Source: Bathymodiolus brooksi
Lineage: Eukaryota > Mollusca > Bivalvia > Mytilida > Modiolidae
DNA length: 64,000 bases
Assembly (NCBI GenBank): GCA_963680875.1
Contig: OY804580.1
Location: 93,029,353 to 93,093,352, forward strand
Reading direction: 5' to 3'
Each line of letters starts with the position of its first letter. Positions within the stretch are counted from its first letter, which is position 1. Below are positions 13,981 through 29,100 of this stretch, piece by piece. The notes under the pieces were generated by a model. That model was not told the origin of the DNA, searched no databases, and saw only the letters and a program-made list of their open reading frames with translations. The position numbers were made by a program, and so were the translations under genes.

Positions 13981-15240
13981 TAAGGTTGTTTCTGTTCTAC
14001 AGAAATGGTTCCTGTATTATTTGCTATATCATATTTGTCATAATGTTGTTTCTGTTCTACGGGAACAGTTCCTGTATTTTGTGCTATATCATATTTGTCA
14101 TAGGGTTGTTTCTATTCTACAAGAATGGTTCCTTTATTCTGTGCTATATCATATTTGTCATAAGGTTGTTTCTGTTCTACAGGAATGGTTCCTGTATTCT
14201 GTACTATATCATATTTGTCATAATGTTGTTTCTGTTCTACAGGAATGGTTCCTGTATTATGTGCTATATCATATTTGTCATAAGGTTGTTTTTGTCCTAC
14301 AGGAATGGTTCCTGTATTCTGTGCTATATCATATTTATCATAAGGTTGTTTCTGTTCTACGGGAATGGTTCCTGTATTATGTGCTATATCATATTTGTCG
14401 TAAGGTTGTTTTTGTACTACAGGAATGGTTCCTGTATTCTGTGCTATATCATATTTATCATAAGGTTGTTTCTGTTCTACAGGAATGGTTCCTGTATTAT
14501 GTGCTATATCATATTTGTCGTAAGGTTGTTTTTGTAACACAGGAATGGTTCCTGTATTCTGTGCTATATCATATTTGTCGTAAGGTTGTTTCTGTTCTAC
14601 AGGAATGGTTCCTGTATTATGTGCTATATCATATATGTCATAAGGTTGTTTTTGTTCTACAGGAATGGTTCCTGTATTCTGTACTATATCATATTTGTCA
14701 TAATGTTGTTTCTGTTCTACAGGAATGGTTCCTGTATTATGTGGTATATCATATTTGTCGTAAGGTTGTTTCTGTTCTACAGAAATGGTTCCTGTATTAT
14801 TTGCTATATCATATTTGTCATAATGTTGTTTCTGTTCTACAGGAACGGTTGCCGTATTTTGTGCTATATCATATTTGTCATAGGGTTGTTTCTGTTCTAC
14901 AGGAATGGTTCCTTTATTTTGTGCTATATCATATTTGTCATAAGGTTGTTTCTCTTCTACAGGAATGGTTCCTGTATTCTATACTATATCATATTTGTCA
15001 TAGTGTTGTTTCTGTTCTACAGGAATGGTTCCTGTATTCTGTACTATATCATATTTGTCATAATGTTGTTTCTGTTCTACAGGAACGGTTCCTGTATTTT
15101 GTGCTATTTCATATTTGTTATGGGGTTGTTTATGTTCTACAGGAATGGTTCCTGTATTCTGTACTATATCATATTTGTCATAAGGTTGTTTCTGTTCTAC
15201 AGGAATGGTTCCTGTATTCTGTAGTATATCATATTTATCA

Positions 15241-17160
15241 TAAGGTTGTTTCTGTTCTACAGGAATGGTTCCTGTATTATGTGCTATATCATATTTGTCA
15301 TAAGGTTGTTTTTGTCCTACAGGAATGGTTCCTGTATTCTGTGCTATATCATATTTGTCGTAATGTTGTTTCTGTTCTACAGGAATGGTTCCTGTATTAT
15401 GTGCTATATCATATTTGTCATAAGGTTGTTTTTGTTCTACAGGAATGGTTCCTGTATTATGTGCTATATCATATTTGTCATAAGGTTGTTTCTGTTCTAC
15501 AGGAATGGTTGCTGTATACTCTACTATATCATATTTGTCATACTGTTGTTTCTGTTCTACAGGAATGGTTCCTGTATTCTGTACTATATCATATTTGTCA
15601 TAATGTTGTTTTTGTTCTACAGGAATGTTTCCTGTATTATGTGTAATATCATATTTGTCATAAGGTTGTTTTTGTTCTACAGGAATGGTTCCTGTATTCT
15701 GTACTATATCATATTTGTCGTAAGGTTGTTTTCGTACTACAGGAATGGTTCCTGTATTCTGTGCTATATCATATTTATCATAAGGTTGTTTCTGTTCTAC
15801 AGGAATGGTTCCTGTATTATGTGCTATATCATATTTGTCGTAAGGTTGTTTTTGTACCACAGGAATGGTTCCTGTATTCTGTGCTATATCATATTTGTCG
15901 TAAGGTTGTTTCTGTTCTACAGGAATGGTTCCTGTATTATGTGCTATATCATATATGTCATAAGGTTGTTTTTGTTCTACAGGAATGATTCCTGTATTCT
16001 GTACTATATCATATTTGTCGTAATGTTGTTTCTGTTCTACAGGAATGGTTCCTGTATTATGTGATATATCATATTTGTCGTAAGGTTGTTTCTGTTCTAC
16101 AGAAATGGTTCCTGTATTATTTGCTATATCATATTTGTCATAATGTTGTTTCTGTTCTACAGGAACGGTTCCTTTATTCTGTGCTATATCATATTTGTCA
16201 TAAGGTTGTTTCTGTTCTACAGGAATGGTTCTTGTATTCTGTACTATATCATATTTGTCATAATGTTGTTTCTGTTCTACAGGAATGGTTCCTGTATTCT
16301 GTACTATATCATATTTGTCATAATGTTGTTTCTGTTCTACAGGAACGGTTCCTGTATTTTGTGCTATATCATATTTGTCATGGGGTTGTTTATGTTCTAC
16401 AGGAATGGTTCCTGTATTCTGTACTATATCATATTTGTCATAAGGTTGTTTCTGTTCTACAGGAATGGTTCCTGTATTCTGTACTATATCATATTTATCA
16501 TAAGGTTGTTTCTGTCCTACAGGAATGGTTCCTGTATTATGTGCTATATCATATTTGTCATAAGGTTGTTTTTGTCCTACAGGAATGGTTCCTGTATTCT
16601 GTGCTATATCATATTTGTCATAAGGTTGTTTCTGTTCTACAGGAATGGTTGCTGTATACTCTACTATATCATATTTGTCATAATGTTGTTTCTGTTCTAC
16701 AGGAATGGTTCCTGTATTCTGTACTATATCATATTTGTCATAAGGTTGTTTTTGTTCTACAGGAATGTTTCCTGTATTATGTGTTATATCATATTTGTCA
16801 TAAGGTTGTTTTTGTTCTACAGGAATGGTTCCTGTATTCTGTACTATATCATATTTGTCGTAAGGTTGTTTCTGTTCTACAGGAATGGTTCCTGTATTAT
16901 GTGCTATATCATATTTGTCATAGGGTTGTTTTTGTCCTACAGGAATGGTTCCTGTATTCTGTGCTATATCATATTTGTCATAATGTTGTTTCTGTTCTAC
17001 AGGAATGGTTCCTGTATTCTGTGCTATATCATATTTGTCATAAGGTTGTTTCTATTCTACAGGAATGGTTCCTGTATTCTGTACTATATGATATTTGTCA
17101 TAATGATTGTTTATGTTCTACAGGAATGGTTCCTGTATTCTGTGTAATATCATATTTGTC
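15241..17160. repeat. Third, partial copy of the 5.3-kb higher-order block
   Basis: This stretch is collinear with 9,541-11,460 at an offset of 5,700 bp (95 units). The matching order includes the TTCGTACTAC unit at 15,721, the TTGTACCAC unit at 15,841, the AACGGTTCCTTTATTC unit at 16,141, the TTATG unit at 16,381, the GCTGTATACTC unit at 16,621 and the AATGTTTCC unit at 16,741. The preceding 13,981-15,240 is a mosaic of units also seen in block I. Confidence 0.75.
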
Positions 17161-20100
17161 ATAAGGTTGTTTCTGTTCTAGAGGAATGGTTCCTGTATTC
17201 TGTACTATATCATATTTGTCGTAAAGTTGTTTCTGTTCTACAGGAATGGTTCCTGTATTATGTGCAATATCATATTTTTCATAATGTTGTTTCTGTTCTA
17301 CGGGAATGGTTCCTGTATTATGTGCTATATCATATTAGTCGTAAGGTTGTTTCTGTTCTACAGAAATGGTTCCTGTATTATATGCTATATCATATTTGTC
17401 GTAAGGTTGTTTCTGTTCTACAGAAATGGTTCCTGTATTATATGCTATATCATATTTGTCATAATGTTGTTTCTGTTCTACAGGAACGGTTCCTGTATTT
17501 TGTGCTATATCATATTTGTCATGGGGTTGTTTCTGTTCTACAGGAATGGTTCCTGTATTCTGTACTATATCATATTTGTCATAAGGTTGTTTCTGTTCTA
17601 CAGGAATGGTTCCTGTATTCTGTACTATATCATATTTGTCATGAGGTTGTTTCTGTTCTAGAGGAATGGTTCCTGTATTCTGTGCTATATCATATTTGTC
17701 ATAAGGTTGTTTATGTTCTACAGGAATGGTTCCTGTATTCTGTACTATATCATATTTGTCATAAGGTTGTTTCTGTTCTACAGGAATAGTTCCTGTATTA
17801 TGTGCTATATCATATTTGTCATAATGTTGTTTCTGTTCTACAGGGATGGTTCCTGTATTCTGTGCTATATCATATTTGTCATAAGGTTGTTTCTGTTCTG
17901 CAGGAATGGTTCCTGTATTCTGTACTATATGATATTTGTCATAATGATTGTTTATGTTCTACAGGAATGGTTCCTGTATTCTGTACTATATGATATTTGT
18001 CATAAGGTTTTTTCTGTTCTACAGGAATGGTTCCTGTATTCTGTACTATATGATATTTGACATAAGGTTGTTTCTGTTCTACAGGAATGTTTCCTGTATT
18101 CTGTACTATATGATATTTGTCATAAGGTTGTTTCTGTTCTACAGGAATGGTTCCTGTATTCTGTACTATATCATATTTGTCGTAAGGTTGTTTCTGTTCT
18201 ACAGGAATGGTTCCTGTATTATGTGCTATATCATATTTGTCATAAGGTTGTTTCTGTTCTACAGGAATGGTTACTGTATTCTGTGCTATATCATATTTGT
18301 CGTAAGGTTGTTTCTGTTCTACAGTAATGGTTCCTGTATTCTGTACTATATCATATTTGTCGTAAGGTTGTTTCTGTTCTACAGGAATGGTTCCTGTATT
18401 ATGTGCTATATCATATTTGTCATAATGTTGTTTCTGTTCTACAGGGATGGTTCCTGTATTCTGTGCTATATCATATTTGTCATAAGGTTGTTTCTATTCT
18501 ACAGGAATGGTTCCTGTATTCTGTACTATATGATATTTGTCATAATGATTGTTTATGTTCTACAGGAATGGTTCCTGTATTCTGTGTAATATCATATTTG
18601 TCATAAGGTTGTTTCTGTTCTAGAGGAATGGTTCCTGTATTCTGTACAATATCATATTTGTCGTAAAGTTGTTTCTGTTCTACAGGAATGGTTCCTGTAT
18701 TATGTGCTATATCATATTTGTCGTAAGGTTGTTTCTGTTCTACAGAAATGGTTCCTGTATTATATGCTATATCATATTTGTCGTAAGTTTGTTTCTGTTC
18801 TACAGAAATGGTTCCTGTATTATATGCTATATCATATTTGTCATAATGTTGTTTCTGTTCTACAGGAACGGTTCCTGTATTTTGTGCTATATCATATTTG
18901 TCATGGGGTTGTTTCTGTTCTACAGGAATGGTTCCTGTATTCTGTACTATATCATATTTATCATAAGGTTGTTTCTGTTCAACAGGTATGGTTCCTGTAT
19001 TCTGTGCTATATCATATTTGTCGTAAGGTTGTTTCTGTTCTACAGGAATGGTTCCTGTATTATGTGCTATATCATATTTGTCATTAGGTTGTTTTTGTTC
19101 TACAGGAATGGTTCCTGTATTCTGTACTATATCATATTTGTCATAAGGTTGTTTATGTTCTACAGGAATGGTTCCTGTATTCTGTACTATATCATATTTG
19201 TCATAAGGTTGTTTCTGTTCTACAGGAATGGTTCCTGTATTATGTGCTATATCATATTTGTCGTAAGGTTGTTTCTGTTCTACAGAAATGGTTCCTTTAT
19301 TCTGTGCTATATCATATTTGTCATAAGGTTGTTTCTGTTCTACAGGAATGGTTCTTGTATTCTGTACTATATCATATTTGTCATAATGTTGTTTCTGTTC
19401 TACAGGAATGGTTCCTGTATTCTGTACTATATCATATTTGTCATAATGTTGTTTCTGTTCTAGAGGAACGGTTCCTGTATTCTGTACTATATGATATTTG
19501 ACATAAGGTTGTTTATGTTCTACAGGAATGTTTCCTGTATTCTGTACTATATGATATTTGTCATAATGTTGTTTCTGTTCTACATGAATGGTTCCTGTAT
19601 TCTGTAATATATCATATTTGTCATAAGGTGTTTCTGTTCAACAGGAATGGTTCCTGTATTCTGTGCTATATCATATTTGTCGTAAGGTTGTTTCTGTTCT
19701 ACAGGAATGGTTCCTGTATTATGTGCTATATCATATTTGTCATAAGGTTGTTTTTGTTCTACAGGAATGGTTCCTGTATTCTGTACTATATCATATTTGT
19801 CATAAGGTTGTTTATGTTCTACAGGAATGGTTCCTGTATTATGTGCTATATCATATTTGTCGTAAGGTTGTTTCTGTTCTACAGAAATGGTTCCTGTATT
19901 ATATGCTATATCATATTTGTCTTAATGTTGTTTCTGTTCTACAGGAACAGTTCCTGTATTTTGTGCTATATCATATTTGTCATGGGGTTGTTTCTGTTCT
20001 ACAGGAATGGTTCCTGTATTCTGTACTATATCATATTTGTCATAAGGTGTTTCTGTTCAACAGGAATGGTTCCTGTATTCTGTGCTATATCATATTTGTC

Positions 20101-23100
20101 GTAAGGTTGTTTCTGTTCTACAGGAATGGTTCCTGTATTATATGCTATATCATATTTGTCATAAGGTTGTTTTTGTTCTACAGGAATGGTTCCTGTATTC
20201 TGTACTATATCATATTTGTCATAAGGTTGTTTATGTTCTACAGGAATGGTTCCTGTATTCTGTACAATATCATATTTGTCATAAGGTTGTTTATGTTCTA
20301 CAGGAATGGTTCCTGTATTATGTGCTATATCATATTTGTCATAATGTTGTTTCTGTTCTACAGGGATGGTTCCTGTATTCTGTGCTATATCATATTTGTC
20401 ATAAGGTTGTTTCTGTTCTGCAGGAATGGTTCCTGTATTCTGTACTATATGATATTTGTCATAATGATTGTTTATGTTCTACAGGAATGGTTCCTGTATT
20501 CTGTACTATATGATATTTGTCATAAGGTTTTTTCTGTTCTACAGGAATGGTTCCTGTATTCTGTACTATATGATATTTGTCATAAGGTTGTTTCTGTTCT
20601 ACATGAATGTTTCCTGTATTCTGTACTATATGATATTTGTCATAAGGTTGTTTTTGTTCTACATGAATGGTTCCTGTATTCTGTGCTATATCATATTTGT
20701 CATAAGGTTGTTTCTGTTCTACAGGAATGGTACCTGTATTCAGTGCTATATCATATTTGTCATAATGTTGTTTCCTATTCTACAGGAATGGTTCATGTAT
20801 TATGTGCAATATGATATTTGTCATAAGGTTGTTTTTGTTCTGCATGAATGGTTCCTGTAGTATGTGTTGTATCATATTTGTCATAAGGTTGTTTCTGTTC
20901 TGCAGGATTGGTTCCTGTATTATGTGCTATATCATATTTGTCATAAGGTTTTTTCTGGTCTACAGGAATCTTTCCTGTATTCTCTGCTATGTCATATTTG
21001 TCATAATGTTGTTTCTGTTCTACAGGATGGTTCCTGTATTCTGTGCTATATCATATTTGTCATCAGGTTTTTTCTGTTCTACAGGAATGGTTTCTGTATT
21101 ATGTGCTATATCATATTTGTCATAAGGCTGTTTTTGTTCTACAGGAATGGTTCCTGTATTCTGTACTATATCATATTTGTCGTAAGGTTGTTTCTGTTCT
21201 ACAGGAATGTTTCCTGTATTCTGTGTAATATCATATTTGTTATAAGGTTGTTTCTGTTCTAGAGGAATGGTTCCTGTATTCTGTACTATATCATATTTGT
21301 CGTAAAGTTGTTTCTGTTCTACAGTAATGGTTCCTGTATTATGGCAATATCATATTTGTCATAATGTTGTTTCTGTTCTACAGGAATGGTTCCTGTATTA
21401 TGTGCTATATCATATTTGTCGTAAGGTTGTTTCTGTTCTACAGGAATGGTTCCTGTATTATATGCTATATGATATTTGTCGTAAGGTTGTTTCTATTCTA
21501 CAGAAATGTTTCCTGTATTATATGCTATATCATATTTGTCATAATGTTGTTTCTGTTCTACAGGAACGGTTCCTGTATTTTGTGCTATATCATATTTGTC
21601 ATGGGGTTGTTTCTGTTCTACAGGAATGGTTCCTGTATTCTGTACTATATCATATTTGTCATAAGGTTGTTTCTGTTCTACAGGAATGGTTCCTGTATTC
21701 TGTACTATATCATATTTATCATAAGGTTGTTTCTGTTCTACAGGAATGGTTCCTGTATTATGTGCTATATCATATTTGTCATAAGGTTGTTTTTGTTCTA
21801 CAGGAATGGTTCCTGTATTCTGTACTATATCATATTTGTCATAATGTTGTTTCTGTTCTACAGGAACGGTTCATTTATTTTGTGCTATATCATATTTGTC
21901 ATAGGGTTGTTTCTGTTCTACAGGAATGGTTCCTGTATTCTGTGCTACATCATATTTGTCATAAGGTTGTTTCTGTTCTACAGGAATGGTTCCTGTATTC
22001 TGTACTATATCATATTTGTCATAAGGTTGTTTCTGTTCTACAGGAATGATTCCTGTATTATGTGCTATGTCATATTTGTCATAATGTTGTTTCTGTCCTA
22101 CAGGAATGGTTCATGTATTCTGTGCTATATCATATTTGTCATAAGGCTGTTTCTGTTCTACAGGAATGGTTCCTGTTTTCTGTGCTATATTATTTTTGTC
22201 ATAAAGTTGTTTCTGTTCTACAGGAATGGTTCCTGTATTCTCTACTATATGATATTTGTCATAAGGTTGTTTTTGTTCTACAGGAATGTTTCCTGTATTC
22301 TGTACTATATGATATTTGTCATAAGGTTGTTTCTGTTCTACATGAATGGTTCCTGTATTCTGTGCTATATCATATTTGTCATAATGTTGTTTCTGTTCTA
22401 CAGGAATGGTACCTGTATTCAGTGCAATATCATATTTGTCATAATGTTGTTTCCTATTCTACAGGAATGGTTCATGTATCATGTGCAATATGATATTTGT
22501 CATAAGGTTGTTTTTGTTCTGCATGAATGGTTCCTGTAGTATGTGTTGTATCATATTTGTCATAAGGTTGTTTCCGTTCTGCAGGATTGGTTCCTGTATT
22601 ATGTGCTATATCATATTTTTCATAAGGTTTTTTCTGGTCTACAGGAATGGTTCCTGTATTCTCTGCTATGTCATATTTGTCATAATGTTGTTTCTGTTCT
22701 AGAGGAATGGTTCCTGTATTCTGTGGTATATCATATTTGTCATAAGGTTTTTTATGTTCTACAGGAATGGTTCCTGTATTATGTTCTATATCATATTTGT
22801 CATAAGGCTGTTTTTGTTCTACAGGAATGGTTCCTGTATTCTGTACTATATCATATTTGTCGTAAGGTTGTTTCTGTTCTACAGGAATGGTTCCTGTATT
22901 CTGTGTAATATCATATTTGTCATAAGGTTGTTTCTGTTCTAGAGGAATGGTTCCTGTATTCTGTACTATATCATATTTGTCGTAAAGTTGTTTCTGTTCT
23001 ACAGGAATGGTTCCTGTATTATGTGCAATATCATATTTGTCATAATGTTGTTTCTGTTCTACAAGAATGGTTCCTGTATTATGTGCTATATCATATTTGT

Positions 23101-26100
23101 CGTAAGGTTGTTTCTGTTCAACAGAAATGGTTCCTGTATTATATGCTATATCATATTTGTCGTAAGGTTGTTTCCGTTCTACAGAAATGGTTCCTGTATT
23201 ATATGCTATATCATATTTGTCATAATGTTGTTTTTGTTCTACAGGAACGGTTCCTGTATTTTGTGCTATATCATATTTGTCATGGGGTTGTTTCTGTTCT
23301 ACAGGAATGGTTCCTGTATTCTGTACTATATCATATTTGTTATAAGGTTGTTTCTGTTCTACAGGAATGGTTCCTGTATTCTGTACTATATCATATTTAT
23401 CATAAGGTTGTTTCTGTTCTACAGGAATGGTTCCTGTATTATGTGCTATATCATATTTGTCATAAGGTTGTTTTTGTCCTAAAGGAATTGTTCCTGTATT
23501 CTGTGCTATATCATATTTGTCGTAAGGTTGTTTCTGTTCTACAAGTATGGTTCCTGTATTATGTGCTATATCATATTTGTCATAAGGTTGTTTTTGTTCT
23601 ACAGGAATGGTTCCTGTATTCTGTACTATATCATATTTGTCGTAAGGTTGTTTCTGTTCTACAGGAATGGTTCCTGTATTATGTGCTATATCATATTTGT
23701 CATAATGTTGTTTTTGTTCTACAGGGATGGTTCCTGTATTCTGTGCTATATCATATTTGTCATAAGGTTGTTTCTGTTCTACAGGAATGGTTCCTGTATT
23801 CTGTGCTATATCATATTTGTCACAAGGTTGTTTCTGTTCTACAGGAATGGTACCTGTATTCTGTACTATATCATATTTGTCATAAGGTTGTTTCTGTTCT
23901 ACAGGAATGGTTCCTGTATTCTGTGCTATATCATATTTGTCATAATGTTGTTTCTGTTCTACAGGAATGGTTCCTGTATTATGTTCTATATCATATTTGT
24001 CATAAGGTTGTTTCTGTTCTATAGGAATGGTCCCTGTATTCTGTGCTATATCATGTTTGTCATAATGTTGTTTCTGTTCTACATGAATGGTTTCTGTATC
24101 CTGTGCTATATCATATTTGTCGTAAGGTTGTTTCTGTTCTACAGGAATGGTTGCTGTATTCTCTACTATATCATATTTGTCATAATGTTGTTTCTGTTCT
24201 ACAGGAATGGTTCCTGTATTTTGTGCTATATCATATTTGTCATGGGGTTGTTTCTGTTCTACAGGAATGGTTCCTGTATTCTTTACTATATCATATTTGT
24301 CATAAGGTTGTTTCTGTTCTACAATAATGGTTCCTGTATTCTGTACTATATCATATTTGTTATAAGGTTGTTTCTGTTCTACAGGAACGGTTCATTTATT
24401 TTGTGCTATATCATATTTGTCATAGGGTTGTTTCTGTTCTACAGGAATGGTTCCTGTATTCTGTGCTACATCATATTTGTCATAAGGTTGTTTCTGTTCT
24501 ACAGGAATGGTTCCTGTATTCTGTACTATATCATATTTGTCATAAGGTTGTTTCTGTTCTACAGGAATGATTCCTGTATTATGTGCTATATCATATTTGT
24601 CATAAAGTTGTTTTTGTTCTACAGGGATGGTTACTGTATTCTGTGCTATATTATATTTGTCGTAAGGTTGTTTCTGTTCTACATGAATGGTTGCTGTATT
24701 CTCTACCATATCATATTTGTCATAATGTTGTTTCTGTTCTACAGGAATGGTTCCTGTATTCTGTACTATATCATATTTGTCATAGGGTTGTTTTTGTTCT
24801 ACAGGAATGGTTCCTGTATTATGTGTTATATCATATTTGTCATAAGGTTGTTTTTGTTCTACAGGAATGGTTCCTGTATTCTCTACTATATCATATTTGT
24901 CATAAAGTTTTTTCTGTTCTACAGGAATGGGTACTGTATTCTGTACTATATCATATTTGTCGTAAGGTTGTTTCTGTTCTACAGGAATGGTTCCAGTATT
25001 ATGTGCTATATCATATTTGTCATAAGGTTGTTTCTGTTCTACAGGAATGGTTACTGTATTCTGTACTATATGATATTTGTCATAATGATTGTTCATGTTC
25101 TACAGGAATGGTTCCTGTATTCTGTACTATATGATATTTGTCATAAGGTTGTTTCTGTTCTACAGGAATGGTTCCTGTATTCTGTACTATATGATATTTG
25201 TCATAAGGTTGTTTCTGTGTTACAGGAATGTTTCCTGTATTCTGTACTATATGAAATTTGTCATAAGGTTGTTTCTGTTCTACATGAATGGTTCCTGTAT
25301 TCTGTGCTATATCATATTTGTCATAAGGTTGTTTCTGTTCTACAGGAATGGTTCCTGTATTCAGTGCTATATCATATTTGTCATAATGTTGTTTCCTATT
25401 CTAAAGGAATGGTTCATGTATTATGTGCAATATGATATTTGTCATAAGGTTGTTTTTGTTCTGCATGAATGGTTCCTGTAGTATGTGTTGTATCATATTT
25501 GTCATAAGGTTGTTTCTGTTCTGCAGGATTGATTCCTGTATTATGTGCTATATCATATTTGTCATAAGGTTTTCTTCTGGTCTACAGGAATGGTTCCTGT
25601 ATTCTCTGCTATGTCATATTTGTCATAATGTTGTTTCTGTCCTACAGGAATGGTTCCTGTATTCTGTGCTATATCATATTTGTCATAAGGCTGTTTCTGT
25701 TCTACAGGAATGTTTCCTGTTTTCTGTGCTATATTATTTTTGTCATAAAGTTGTTTCTGTTCTACAGGAATGGTTCCTGTATTCTCTACTATATGATATT
25801 TGTCATAAGGTTGTTTCTGTTCTACAGGAATGTTTCCTGTATTCTGTACTATATGATATTTGTCATAAGGTTGTTTCTGTTCTACATGAATGGTTCCTGT
25901 ATTCTGTGCTATATCATATTTGTCATAAGGTTGTTTCTGTTCTACAGGAATGGTACCTGTATTCAGTGCAATATCATATTTGTCATAATGTTGTTTCCTA
26001 TTCTACAGGAATGGTTCATGTATCATGTGCAATATGATATTTGTCATAAGGTTGTTTTTGTTCTGCATGAATGGTTCCTGTAGTATGTGTTGTATCATAT

Positions 26101-29100
26101 TTGTCATAAGGTTGTTTCCGTTCTGCAGGATTGGTTCCTGTATTATGTGCTATATCATATTTGTCATAAGGTTTTTTCTGATCTACAGGAATGGTTCCTG
26201 TATTCTCTGCTATGTCATATTTGTCATAATGTTGTTTCTGTTCTACATGAATGGTTCCTGTATTCTGTGCTATATCATATTTGTCATAAGGTTTTTTCTG
26301 TTCTACAGGAATGGTTCCTGTATTATGTTCTATATCATATTTGTCATAAGGCTGTTTTTGTTCTACAGGAATGGTTCCTGTATTCTGTACTATATCATAT
26401 TTGTCGTAAGGTTGTTTCTGTTCTACAGGAATGGTTCCTGTATTCTGTGTAATATCATATTTGTCATAAGGTTGTTTCTGTTCTAGAGGAATGGTTCCTG
26501 TATTCTGTACTATATCATATTTGTCGTAAAGTTGTTTCTGTTCTACAGGAATGGTTCCTGTATTATGTGCAATATCATATTTGTCATAATGTTGTTTCTG
26601 TTCTACAGGAATGGTTCCTGTATTATGTGCTATATCATATTTTCGTAAGGTTGTTTCTGTTCTACAGAAATGGTTCCTGTATTATATGCTATATCATATT
26701 TGTCGTAAGGTTGTTTCTGTTCTACAGAAATGGTTCCTGTATTATATGCTATATCATATTTGTCATAATGTTGTTTTTGTTCTACAGGAACGGTTCCTGT
26801 ATTTTGTGCTATATCATATTTGTCATGGGGTTGTTTCTGTTCTACAGGAATGGTTCCTGTATTCTGTACTATATCATATTTGTTATAAGGTTGTTTCTGT
26901 TCTACAGGAATGGTTCCTGTATTCTGTACTATATCATATTTATCATAAGGTTGTTTCTGTTCTACAGGAATGGTTCCTGTATTATGTGCTATATCATATT
27001 TGTCATAAGGTTGTTTTTGTCCTACAGGAATTGTTCCTGTATTCTGTGCTATATCATATTTGTCGTAAGGTTGTTTCTGTTCTACAGGTATGGTTCCTGT
27101 ATTATGTGCTATATCATATTTGTCATAAGGTTGTTTTTGTTCTACAGGAATGGTTCCTGTATTCTGTACTATATCATATTTGTCGTAAGGTTGTTTCTGT
27201 TCTACAGGAATGGTTCCTGTATTATGTGCTACATCATATTTGTCATAATGTTGTTTTTGTTCTACAGGGATGGTTCCTGTATTCTGTGCTATATCATATT
27301 TGTCATAAGGTTGTTTCTGTTCTACAGGAATGGTTCCTGTATTCTGTGCTATATCATATTTGTCACAAGGTTGTTTATGTTCTACAGGAATGGTTCCTGT
27401 ATTCTGTACTATATCATATTTGTCATAAGGTTGTTTCTGTTCTACAGGAATGGTACCTGTATTCAGTGCAATATCATATTTGTCATAATGTTGTTTCCTA
27501 TTCTACAGGAATGGTTCATGTATCATGTGCAATATGATATTTGTCATAAGGTTGTTTCTGTTCTAGAGGAATGGTTCCTGTATTCTGTACTATATCATAT
27601 TTGTCGTAAAGTTGTTTCTGTTCTACAGGAATGGTTCCTGTATTATGTGCAATATCATATTTGTCATAATGTTGTTTCTGTTCTACAGGAATGGTTCCTG
27701 TATTATGTGCTATATCATATTTGTCGTAAGGTTGTTTCTGTTCTACAGAAATGGTTCCTGTATTATATGCTATATCATATTTGTCGTAAGGTTGTTTCTG
27801 TTCTACAGAAATGGTTCCTGTATTATATGCTATATCATATTTGTCATAATGTTGTTTTTGTTCTACAGGAACGGTTCCTGTATTTTGTGCTATATCATAT
27901 TTGTCATGGGGTTGTTTCTGTTCTACAGGAATGGTTCCTGTATTCTGTAATATATCATATTTGTTATAAGGTTGTTTCTGTTCAACAGGAACGGTTCCTG
28001 TATTTTGTGCTATATCATATTTGTCATGGGGTTTTTTCTGTTCTACAGGAATGGTTCCTGTATTATGTGCTATATCATATTTGTCATAAGGTTGTTTTTG
28101 TCCTACAGGAATTGTTCCTGTATTCTGTGCTATATCATATTTGTCGTAAGGTTGTTTCTGTTCTACAGGTATGGTTCCTGTATTATGTGCTATATCATAT
28201 TTGTCATAAGGTTGTTTCTGTTCTACAGGAATGGTTCCTGTATTCTGTACTATATCATATTTGTCGTAAAGTTGTTTCTGTTCTACAGGAATGGTTCCTG
28301 TATTATGTGCAATATCATATTTGTCATAATGTTGTTTCTGTTCTACAGGAATGGTTCCTGTATTATGTGCTATATCATATTTGTCGTAAGGTTGTTTCTG
28401 TTCTACAGGAATGGTTCCTGTATTATGTGCTATATCATATTTGTCATAATGTTGTTTTTGTTCTACAGGGATGGTTCCTGTATTCTGTGCTATATCATAT
28501 TTGTCACAAGGTTGTTTCTGTTCTACAGGAATGGTTCCTGTATTCTGTACTATATCATATTTGTCATATGGTTGTTTCTGTTCTACAGGAATGGTTCCTG
28601 TATTCTGTGCTATATCATATTTGTCATAATGTTGTTTCTGTTCTACATGAATGGTTAATGTATTCTGTGCTATATCATATTTGTCGTAAGGTTGTTTCTG
28701 TTCTACAGGAATGGTTGCTGTATTCTCTACCATATCATATTTGTCATAATGTTGTTTCTGTTCTACAGGAACGTTTCCTGTATTTTGTTCTATATCTTAT
28801 TTGTCATGGGGTTGTTTCTGTTCTACAGGAATGGTTCCTGTATTCTGTACTATATCATATTTGTCATAAGGTTGTTTCTGTTCTACAGGAATGTTTCCTG
28901 TATTCTGTACTATATGATATTTGTCATAAGGTTGTTTCTGTTCTACATGAATGGTTCCTGTATTCTGTAATATATCATATTTGTCATAAGGTGTTTCTGT
29001 TCTACAGGAATGGTACCTGTATTCAGGGTAATATCATATTTGTCATAATGTTGTTTCCTATTCTACAGGAATGGTTCATGTATCATGTGCAATATGATAT

